A stretch of DNA of 5,014 nt, taken from the NCBI GenBank assembly GCA_900554725.1, contig USII01000089.1, positions 1 to 5,014 on the forward strand, written 5' to 3'. Positions within the stretch are counted from its first letter, which is position 1; every line of letters starts with the position of its first letter. The position numbers and the translations under genes were made by a program. Positions 1 to 4,900 of the stretch are shown here, in pieces. The DNA comes from an uncultured Eubacteriales bacterium (lineage in GTDB: Bacteria; Bacillota; Clostridia; Christensenellales; Christensenellaceae). The notes beneath the pieces are model-generated. The model worked only from the letters and a program-made list of their open reading frames with translations. It was not told the origin of the DNA and searched no databases.

Positions 1-40
1 TTTTAAGCCCTTTTGGGGCGGCGATCACGAGAGTTTCCAT
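1..40 (-). CDS. 5' end of an unidentified leftward gene, cut by the window edge
   Basis: Reading leftward from an ATG at 40-38 gives METLVIAAPKGLK with no stop before the window edge. A well-formed sigma-A-type promoter lies directly upstream (TTGACA at 77-72, TAAAAT at 53-48), which is the main support for a real gene here. The fragment has a beta-strand-like LVIAA followed by a Lys-Gly turn. It faintly recalls the LxIAxPKG start of ATP phosphoribosyltransferase HisG, but the usual PKGRL is not kept and 13 residues cannot establish a family. No Shine-Dalgarno sequence lies at normal distance, so the ATG may sit at or next to the transcription start. A downstream GTG (28-26) is a weaker alternative start. 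The product is not identified. Confidence 0.45.
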   Translation of the reverse strand, partial: METLVIAAPKGLK

Positions 41-47
41 ATCTATG

Positions 48-77
48 ATTTTATCCCACCCCTTCCGGATTTGTCAA
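48..77 (-). promoter_or_regulatory. sigma-A-type promoter of the leftward gene
   Basis: On the minus strand, a perfect TTGACA (77-72) is followed after 18 nt by TAAAAT (53-48), one mismatch from TATAAT. The predicted transcription start is about position 40-42, at or immediately before the ATG at 40. The match is strong for a sequence-only call; the start site is inferred from standard spacing. Confidence 0.6.
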
Positions 78-321
78 CGCGCAAAAGCGCTTCACAGCGC
101 CGCTGGGAGAGATGCGTATCGACCATCGGTGCGCACCAGACTTTTAAAAAATTCTAAATGCAAGAGAACGGCCTGCTTGCAGCTTTACCCATTGACGCAT
201 GCCAACCCCCACCAAGAGTTTTTAAAGGCATTTCGCAGCTGCACTTTTTGCGCTGTGCTGCGCATACTAAAAATCCAGTCTTCAGAATATACATAGGTAA
301 ACATACTGCGGGAGGCGCGCC
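78..321. other. non-coding intergenic region between divergent genes
   Basis: No convincing coding sequence, tRNA or riboswitch was seen. A rightward open frame at 45-296 gives a basic, unstructured-looking peptide overlapping the leftward promoter and is not credible. Short dyads are present: GGTGCGCACC at 128-137 (perfect 10-bp palindrome), TGCGC/GCGCA at 249-264, and CTGC-TT-GCAG at 173-182. All are small enough to be chance in GC-rich DNA. A TTGACG at 192-197 lacks a -10 box at proper spacing. No confident promoter for the gene starting at 322 could be picked; CATACT at 302-307 is only a weak -10 candidate. Confidence 0.6.
310..315 (+). promoter_or_regulatory. ribosome binding site fixing the TTG start at 322
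   Basis: GGGAGG lies six bases before the TTG at 322. It decides this non-ATG start, because the next in-frame ATG is far inside the protein at residue 88. Confidence 0.7.
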
Positions 322-1401
322 TTGAAAAGGCTGATTTCTCTTTTTTTCTGCATCTTTACCATCGCGTTTCTATTCCTTGCTCCGGCGTTTATCGCCAGCG
401 GCGTCCATAAAAATGTCTATACTCTGCGGGCGGAAAAGCAGGCTGCAAAATATACCGGCACGCTGCATCTTTGGCATATCGTCTCCTTCAAAACAGGGGG
501 GGAGAGCGGCGTTTCCTATCTCAAAAACCGGGCTGCCGAGTTTGAAAAGAGCAATCCCTATGTCTTTTTTACTGTTTCTGCCATGACGACGGAAGAAGCT
601 GCCCAACGGCTTGCAAACGGGGAGCGGCCGGATATTATTTCCTTTCCGCTCGGGTTTCCCGTGCAATCCCTGCTGGCAGAACTGCCCGAACCCTCAGCAC
701 AGCTCCTCCCTTCTCTTTCGGATACCGCAAAATGCCAGGGCGCAATTCTGGCATACCCATATATGATGAATTTCTATACGCTCACGCTCAACCAGGAGGC
801 CTGCTTCTCCTCTGGTGCCTCGCTTCCCCTTGGCACTCAGCTGCCCCACTGCGAATTTAACAATCTTGTTTACAGCGCGCAGCAGGGCTGGAACGAAGAG
901 GATGCCCGTGCCCTGAGTTACAGTGAAATCTGTGGCACTTCCCCCTTTCTGGCGCTGGAGCACTTTCGCGAAGAGGGAGAGCTCGACCTCTATTCCCAGG
1001 CCCCGCCAGAGGGGTATACACCCGATTTTTCCTCCTTTTCTTCGGATGGGAGCGAGCGCTTTTTAAACGGCAAATCCGCTCTGCTGCTCTCGCCCGCAGC
1101 AGATTATGAAAAGCTGCTGCTAGACCAGCGCGCAAATTCCCTCTCCCTCGCCACATTTGGCTTTTCGGACTATACCGATCTTGTACAGCTTGTGGGCGTT
1201 TGCAGCACAGATGATCCTGCAAAGCAGGCGATGTGCCAGGAGTTTGCCGAATCTCTTTTGCGCCTGAAAGCACAAAAAGGGCTGGAAAACCTGAAAATGC
1301 TTCCCACTGTGCAGCTGGAAAGCGTCTATGAAGGGCAAACGCTATATCTGGAAGAATATGAACGCCTGGCAGAATATGCCATCATCCCAAAGGCATTTTA
1401 G
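322..1401 (+). CDS. membrane-anchored extracellular solute-binding-like protein (ABC transporter family 1 type)
   Basis: The start is TTG at 322, supported by GGGAGG (310-315) six bases upstream; no ATG lies near. The 359-residue product begins with a Lys-Arg pair and a hydrophobic stretch (about residues 4-26), so it is exported and either membrane-tethered or cleaved near residues 24-27. There is no lipobox cysteine, unlike most Gram-positive binding proteins. Family resemblance: GTLHLWHI (46-53), AAEFEKSNPYV (71-81), RLANGERPDIISF (96-108), PYMMNFYTLTLN (146-157), ERFLNGKSALLLS (245-257) and a C-terminal helical FAESLLRLKAQKG region (308-320) ending in MLPT. These follow the order of sugar-type solute-binding proteins. 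It is shorter than the usual 400-450 residues, mainly in the middle. No permease or ATPase gene adjoins it, so its ligand is unknown and a sensing or adaptor role is possible. The family call is by motif pattern only. Confidence 0.75.
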   Translation: MKRLISLFFCIFTIAFLFLAPAFIASGVHKNVYTLRAEKQAAKYTGTLHLWHIVSFKTGGESGVSYLKNRAAEFEKSNPYVFFTVSAMTTEEAAQRLANGERPDIISFPLGFPVQSLLAELPEPSAQLLPSLSDTAKCQGAILAYPYMMNFYTLTLNQEACFSSGASLPLGTQLPHCEFNNLVYSAQQGWNEEDARALSYSEICGTSPFLALEHFREEGELDLYSQAPPEGYTPDFSSFSSDGSERFLNGKSALLLSPAADYEKLLLDQRANSLSLATFGFSDYTDLVQLVGVCSTDDPAKQAMCQEFAESLLRLKAQKGLENLKMLPTVQLESVYEGQTLYLEEYERLAEYAIIPKAF

Positions 1402-1412
1402 CTGCACATGGC

Positions 1413-1454
1413 CCTTTTGCTGGTGCGTTGTTTTTCAAAGCACCCGGCAAAAGG
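1413..1454 (+). terminator. stem-loop after the solute-binding-like gene, possible terminator lacking a T-tract
   Basis: CCTTTTGC (1413-1420) pairs perfectly with GCAAAAGG (1447-1454), and GGTGC (1422-1426) with GCACC (1440-1444). One wobble/bulge separates the two helices, and the loop is 13 nt. It begins 12 bases after the stop codon at 1399-1401, a terminator-like position. No run of T follows the stem on either strand, so intrinsic termination is uncertain; it may instead protect the mRNA 3' end. Confidence 0.4.
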
Positions 1455-1545
1455 AACGCGGGGTCCGGCCATTTTCTCCGCACAGGAATTTTTTCAAGCT
1501 GTAAAAGCGCCGCCCATCTGTTTTTAGAAAATTTATCCTGGGCGC

Positions 1546-1574
1546 TTGTTGTATGGAAAGGTTTCGTGTAGAAT
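1546..1574 (+). promoter_or_regulatory. probable murB operon promoter
   Basis: TTGTTG (1546-1551), a 17-nt spacer and TAGAAT (1569-1574) form a plausible sigma-A promoter. The -10 box is one mismatch from consensus; the -35 matches in only three positions. Standard spacing puts the transcription start at about 1581, the A of the murB ATG. The -35 box overlaps the right arm of an imperfect inverted repeat (AAGCG...CCCA at 1505-1516 with TGGGCGCTT at 1539-1547). Confidence 0.5.
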
Positions 1575-1580
1575 AGGGAT

Positions 1581-2495
1581 ATGAAAAATGAGCAGCAAAA
1601 AAAAATGTGCCGTTGGCTGGAGCAATCGGGTATCTCCTATAGAGAAAATGCTCCCATGCGGGAATATACTACCTTCCGAGCAGGCGGCCCTGCGGATCTT
1701 CTCGTCTCCCCAAGCAGCGCAGAGCAGGTGCGAGATGTATTGGAAGCCTGCCGTGCCAGCGATCTCCCTGTCACCGTGCTTGGAAATGGAAGCAATACGC
1801 TGGTGCGCGATGGCGGCATCCGCGGCGTTGTGCTGCATTTAGGCCCTGCCTTTTCCCAGATTCGCATCTGTAAAAATGTGGTGACAGCCCAGGCAGGTGC
1901 CAAGCTTGGAGCGGTAGTAAACGCCGCACTCGGCGCAGGCCTTGTGGGCATGGAATTTGCCGGCGGTATTCCGGCAAGCGTGGGCGGCGGGCTATATATG
2001 AATGCCGGCGCATATGGCGGAGAGCTCAGGCAGGTGGTGCAAAGCGCGCTAGTACTGAACCGGGATCTGGAATTGGTCTGCCTTCCCAAAGAGGATCTTG
2101 GCCTTTCCTACCGTCATAGCTCCTTTATGCAAAATGATTCCATTATTTTAGAAGTTTCTTTCTGCCTAGAGCGCGGTGATACTGCTGCCGCACGGGCGCT
2201 CCTGCAGGAGCTGAACGCCCGCAGGAGGCAGAAACAGCCGCTGGAATTCGCAAGCGCTGGCAGCACATTCAAGCGACCGCCCGGCCAATTTGCCGGAGCG
2301 CTTATCGAGGCTGCCGGCCTCAAAGGAACCCGGATTGGCGGAGCACAGGTCTCAGAAAAGCATGCAGGCTTTATCGTAAATTTGGGTGGCAGTGCCGCGG
2401 ATATTCTGGCGCTCATCGCCCTTGTACAGGACAAAGTTTATGCCAAAAGCGGTATCCGGTTAGAGCCGGAAATTCTTGTTCTGGGGGAAGAATAG
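1581..2495 (+). CDS. murB: UDP-N-acetylenolpyruvoylglucosamine reductase (MurB, type II)
   Basis: MurB is the cytoplasmic FAD enzyme that uses NADPH to reduce UDP-GlcNAc-enolpyruvate to UDP-MurNAc, the second committed step of peptidoglycan precursor synthesis. The 304-residue length is normal for the type II form, which lacks the extra loop with Tyr190 of E. coli MurB. Visible motifs are TTFRAGGPADLLV (30-42), the flavin-binding GNGSNTLVRDGG (68-79), GGIPASVGGGLYMNAGAYGG (128-147), LSYRHSSF (175-182), SAGSTFKRPPG (225-235), GGAQVSEKHAGFIVN (253-267) and LEPEI (294-298). By comparison with E. coli MurB, Arg178, Ser228 and Glu297 match catalytic Arg159, Ser229 and Glu325, so the enzyme should be active. 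It is the first gene of a three-gene operon; the PHP gene follows after 6 bases. The ATG at 1581 has only AGGGAT directly abutting it, too close to act as a ribosome site. An in-frame ATG at 1605 is no better supported. Confidence 0.96.
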   Translation: MKNEQQKKMCRWLEQSGISYRENAPMREYTTFRAGGPADLLVSPSSAEQVRDVLEACRASDLPVTVLGNGSNTLVRDGGIRGVVLHLGPAFSQIRICKNVVTAQAGAKLGAVVNAALGAGLVGMEFAGGIPASVGGGLYMNAGAYGGELRQVVQSALVLNRDLELVCLPKEDLGLSYRHSSFMQNDSIILEVSFCLERGDTAAARALLQELNARRRQKQPLEFASAGSTFKRPPGQFAGALIEAAGLKGTRIGGAQVSEKHAGFIVNLGGSAADILALIALVQDKVYAKSGIRLEPEILVLGEE

Positions 2496-2501
2496 AAGCA
2501 T

Positions 2502-3209
2502 ATGCCAAAAATTATCAGCGATTATCACACGCATACTGTCATGGGCCATGGCACCGATACAGCTCGGGATAATATCGAAGCTGCACTCTCGCTGGGGCTT
2601 GGCAAAATTGGAATCGCGGATCACGCTCCCGGCTACTTATTCTGGGGAATCCGGGATATGGAGCTTTACCTTTCCGAGCTGGAGCATCTGCGCGAGGAAT
2701 ACCAGGAGCGCATTCAGGTAAAAGCGGGCATCGAAATAAACCTTTGCGGCCTTGCCGGCCAGACGGACATGCCCGAAGGCTATGAGGATAGCATGGATAT
2801 CGTCATCCTGACTTTTCACTGGGCAGCGCGCATGGCAGATTTTCGCTCATCGATGCATTTTTATCAGCTTGGGGGCACCGGAAGTCAGCATATTGCGCGC
2901 TCTACCGATGCATACCTGGCAGCGCTGGAAAAGCATCGGGTGGATATTCTGGTGCACCCGGCAAAGAGCATTCAGGTGGATTTAGCTGCGCTGGCCCAGG
3001 GTTGCGCACAGCAGGGCACCCTGCTGGAACTCAACAGCGCACATGCAGATCTTCCGGAGAAAGAGATCGAAGAAGCAGCCAAACAGGGAGTCAAATTTGT
3101 GCTGAACAGCAACGCCCATGCATCGAATCAGGTGGGGCAGGTGGATGGCGTGCTAAAAAAGGCGCTGCGCATCGGGCTGGGCAAGGAGCAAATTATCAAC
3201 CTGGCTTAA
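2502..3209 (+). CDS. PHP-domain metal-dependent phosphoesterase-like protein (YcdX/histidinol-phosphatase-like)
   Basis: This 235-residue cytoplasmic protein has the PHP metallohydrolase fold pattern: DYHTHT (7-12, ligands His9 and His11), His16, ADHAPG (39-44, His41), AGIEIN (75-80, Glu78), TFHW (104-107, His106), VHPAK (151-155, His152) and NSNAH (202-206). PHP proteins usually bind two or three divalent metals and hydrolyse phosphoesters; the substrate here is unknown. At the last motif the family normally has SDAH or SDSH, but here the aspartate ligand is replaced by Asn204 (codon AAC) while His206 is kept. The start is ATG at 2502, 6 bases after the murB stop, with only a weak, distant G-rich ribosome site, so translational coupling to murB is likely. 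PHP genes between murB and rapZ are a recurring clostridial arrangement. It should not be named histidinol phosphatase without his-gene context. Confidence 0.85.
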   Translation: MPKIISDYHTHTVMGHGTDTARDNIEAALSLGLGKIGIADHAPGYLFWGIRDMELYLSELEHLREEYQERIQVKAGIEINLCGLAGQTDMPEGYEDSMDIVILTFHWAARMADFRSSMHFYQLGGTGSQHIARSTDAYLAALEKHRVDILVHPAKSIQVDLAALAQGCAQQGTLLELNSAHADLPEKEIEEAAKQGVKFVLNSNAHASNQVGQVDGVLKKALRIGLGKEQIINLA

Positions 3210-3230
3210 ACCGGCTGCGCGAGCCAAAAA

Positions 3231-3236
3231 AAGGAG
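3231..3236 (+). promoter_or_regulatory. ribosome binding site fixing the rapZ start
   Basis: AAGGAG lies five bases before the ATG at 3242 and selects this start over the in-frame open extension back to 3002, which lies inside the PHP gene. The conserved RapZ N-terminus (Walker A at residues 8-16) agrees. Confidence 0.8.
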
Positions 3237-3241
3237 CGGCC

Positions 3242-4141
3242 ATGAGGTTTACAATTATCACAGGGCTTTCGGGAGCAGGGCGCTCTTCTGCCCTTAAGAC
3301 ATTTGAAGATATGGGGTACTACTGCGCGGATAACATTCCCCCGGCGCTTATCCCGGCATTTGCCCGGCTTTGCCTTGCGCGGCAGAGCAATGCGCCGAAA
3401 AATGTCGCGGTGGTGGCGGATATGCGCATGGGCGATATGTTCGATACCATCTATGCCGCCATCGACGAGCTGAAAAAGATGGATCTTGAGCTGGATATCC
3501 TGTTTTTGGATGCCTCGGATGAGGCCCTTGTAGGCCGGTTCAATCAAACACGGCGAGTGCACCCCGTTTCCGGCAGTGGCAATGTGCTCTCTGGTATTTT
3601 TGTGGAGCGGGACAAGCTGCAGCGCATCAAGGATATGGCCAATACTGTGCTGGATACCACAACCTATAATGCCCGCAAGCTGGCAGATGTGCTGGAGCAA
3701 AAATACAGCCAGAGTTTCGATAGCCGCTTGCCCATTTCCGTCGTCACCTTCGGGTATAAACGGGGCATTCCCATCGATGCGGATCTCGTCTTCGACATGC
3801 GCTTTCTGCCCAATCCATTCTATGTGGAGCGGCTGCGGCGCTCTTCTGGGCTGGAACAGGATGTAAGCAGCTATGTGCTTTCCTTCCCGGAAGCGGAATA
3901 TTTTTTAAAGACTGCCATCGAACTGGTGACTCACCTTGTTCCCCATTATCTTGAGCAGGACAAGCGCCAGCTCACCATCGGAATCGGCTGCACCGGGGGA
4001 ATGCATCGCAGCGTTGCCATGGGGCAGGAGCTTTATCGAAGGCTGCAGGCCTTGGGCAACCGGGTCTTTATCGAGCATCGGGATATGAACCTGGAAAAGG
4101 ACGCCATCCACCGGCGCTTCCATTCCCCAAGCCACCAGTGA
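3242..4141 (+). CDS. rapZ: RapZ/YvcJ-family nucleotide-binding protein (RNase adapter family)
   Basis: The 299-residue product matches the RapZ/YvcJ family along its length. Its N-terminal P-loop is GLSGAGRSS (8-16), followed by FEDMGYYCADNIPP (21-34), a Walker B-like LDILFLDA (84-91), TRRVHP (103-108), FGYKRGIPIDADLVFDMRFLPNP (170-192) and C-terminal GCTGGMHRSV (249-258). In E. coli RapZ presents the small RNA GlmZ to RNase E to control glmS, and so UDP-GlcNAc precursor supply. In Bacillus YvcJ is a nucleotide-hydrolysing protein of less clear role, and no GlmZ is expected here. The Walker A lysine is Arg14; the same Arg is, as far as I recall, usual in actinobacterial homologues, so it need not mean inactivity. 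It lies 32 bases after the PHP gene and ends the murB operon. The yvcK and whiA genes that often follow rapZ are absent next to it. Confidence 0.95.
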   Translation: MRFTIITGLSGAGRSSALKTFEDMGYYCADNIPPALIPAFARLCLARQSNAPKNVAVVADMRMGDMFDTIYAAIDELKKMDLELDILFLDASDEALVGRFNQTRRVHPVSGSGNVLSGIFVERDKLQRIKDMANTVLDTTTYNARKLADVLEQKYSQSFDSRLPISVVTFGYKRGIPIDADLVFDMRFLPNPFYVERLRRSSGLEQDVSSYVLSFPEAEYFLKTAIELVTHLVPHYLEQDKRQLTIGIGCTGGMHRSVAMGQELYRRLQALGNRVFIEHRDMNLEKDAIHRRFHSPSHQ

Positions 4142-4142
4142 T

Positions 4143-4180
4143 ATAAAAGAGCAGGAACAAAACCGCTCCTGCTCTTTTAT
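4143..4180. terminator. bidirectional intrinsic terminator between rapZ and queH
   Basis: A perfect 14-bp stem (4143-4156 with 4167-4180) encloses a 10-nt loop. The stem core AGAGCAGGA/TCCTGCTCT is flanked by AAAA on the left and TTTT on the right, so each strand has a T-run at the 3' side of the hairpin. It starts one base after the rapZ stop codon. The right arm includes the queH stop codon (4177-4179 on the minus strand), so one element can serve both convergent genes. Confidence 0.9.
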
Positions 4181-4779
4181 TCTTCCCTTTTTTCGCTTGC
4201 ACCCTCATTTTGGGGTTGCATTGAGGCTCCTTCGCCTGGGGTAGTCTTTTTCCTCTTGGTATAGCGCTCCTCCTCGCTGAAAATGCATCCGCAGTATTTT
4301 TGTAGATACAGCCCAAGCTCCCGGGCGCGCTCCTGTCCTTGCCGGAAAAAGGGCCGAAAATCCCGGTAAAGAAAATCCACACCGTATTTCTGGGCGGCCC
4401 GCTCCCCTATCTGGCAAAGCATCTGGTGATTCTGATAGGGGCTGATGAGCAGCGTGGTGGTGAAGTGCGTAAAGCCGTTCTCCGCGGCATAGCGCGCGGC
4501 GGAACGCATGCGCAGCCGGTAGCACACGGGGCAGCGCCCGTCAAAATCGCCCCCGACCGCCTCCAGGAAGGGCCGCAGGCCGTATCCGCCCTCCACCACC
4601 AGCGAAAGGCCGATCTCTTTCGCATAGTCGACCAGCGTGTTGCGGCGCATGCGGAACTCCGTGAACGGGTGGATGTTGGGATTGTCCCAGAAGCCCACGG
4701 GCTCGATCCCCTCTCCGCGCAGCGTTTCAATGCACATGATGGAGCACGGGGCGCAGCAGATATGCAAAAGCAGCTTCAT
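4177..4779 (-). CDS. queH: epoxyqueuosine reductase QueH
   Basis: QueH reduces epoxyqueuosine to queuosine in the anticodon wobble position of tRNAs with GUN anticodons (Asp, Asn, His, Tyr). It is the cobalamin-independent, iron-sulfur alternative to QueG. The 200-residue protein shows LLHICCAPCS (4-13; Cys8, Cys9, Cys12), FWDNPNIHPFTEFRMR (30-45), RCPVCYRLR (82-90; Cys83, Cys86), FTTTLLISPYQN (106-117) and KYCGCIFSEEERY (161-173; Cys163, Cys165), the cysteine arrangement of the family. Residues about 174-200 form a Lys/Glu/Gln-rich, probably disordered tail outside the core. The start at 4779 is set by AAAGGAGG (4794-4787) seven bases upstream. An open frame reaching back to 4941 crosses the promoter region and is not part of the gene. 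It is convergent with the murB operon and divergent from the gene at 4901. Base composition looks somewhat more GC-rich than in murB. Confidence 0.94.
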   Translation of the reverse strand: MKLLLHICCAPCSIMCIETLRGEGIEPVGFWDNPNIHPFTEFRMRRNTLVDYAKEIGLSLVVEGGYGLRPFLEAVGGDFDGRCPVCYRLRMRSAARYAAENGFTHFTTTLLISPYQNHQMLCQIGERAAQKYGVDFLYRDFRPFFRQGQERARELGLYLQKYCGCIFSEEERYTKRKKTTPGEGASMQPQNEGASEKREE

Positions 4780-4786
4780 ATACCAT

Positions 4787-4794
4787 CCTCCTTT
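4787..4794 (-). promoter_or_regulatory. strong ribosome binding site of queH
   Basis: AAAGGAGG on the minus strand lies seven bases from the ATG at 4779. It decides the start of the 200-residue form over the longer open frame. Confidence 0.85.
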
Positions 4795-4801
4795 ATCTGC
4801 T

Positions 4802-4830
4802 ATTGTAACACCTGCGGCGTCCCCGGACAA
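4802..4830 (-). promoter_or_regulatory. queH promoter, extended -10 type
   Basis: On the minus strand, TTGTCC (4830-4825) is followed after 17 nt by TACAAT (4807-4802), preceded by TGT (4810-4808) as an extended -10 element. The predicted start near 4795 leaves a very short leader beginning almost at the ribosome site. Confidence 0.65.
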
Positions 4831-4831
4831 G

Positions 4832-4860
4832 TTTCCAAATGCACCTGGATGTGCTATAAT
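4832..4860 (+). promoter_or_regulatory. promoter of the right-edge gene, perfect extended -10
   Basis: TTTCCA (4832-4837), a 17-nt spacer and a perfect TATAAT (4855-4860) preceded by TGC (4852-4854) make a strong extended -10 sigma-A promoter. The predicted transcription start is near 4867. Its -35 box is one base from the -35 box of the opposing queH promoter. Confidence 0.75.
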
Positions 4861-4878
4861 GGCGTGGGACACCATTAT
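4856..4878. promoter_or_regulatory. candidate operator: inverted repeat over the -10 box and transcription start
   Basis: ATAATGG (4856-4862) and CCATTAT (4872-4878) are perfect inverted arms. Inside them GT (4864-4865) and AC (4869-4870) also pair, giving 9 of 11 matched positions around a centre at 4867. It covers most of the TATAAT box and is centred on the predicted transcription start, a typical place for a repressor to act. The binding protein cannot be named from sequence alone. Confidence 0.5.
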
Positions 4879-4900
4879 CCAGAAAAGGAGTTTAACCCGG

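Noticed and set aside
128..137. Perfect palindrome GGTGCGCACC as an operator
   Set aside because: Only 10 bp, no second copy in the window, and not placed on a recognised promoter; chance is a sufficient explanation.
192..226. TTGACG with a later TTTAAA as a promoter for the 322 gene
   Set aside because: The spacing between the boxes is 23 nt, too long, and no -10-like hexamer occurs at 16-19 nt.
45..296. Rightward 83-residue open frame before the solute-binding-like gene
   Set aside because: The peptide is basic and irregular without domain features, there is no ribosome site, and it overlaps the promoter of the leftward gene.
1637..2089. Open frames antisense to murB
   Set aside because: Shadows of a conserved gene in GC-rich sequence; Pro/Ser/Arg-rich composition without domains or start signals.
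3002..3241. Long N-terminal extension of rapZ reaching back into the PHP gene
   Set aside because: It is the PHP gene read in another frame. The family's N-terminus and the AAGGAG at 3231-3236 both point to the ATG at 3242.
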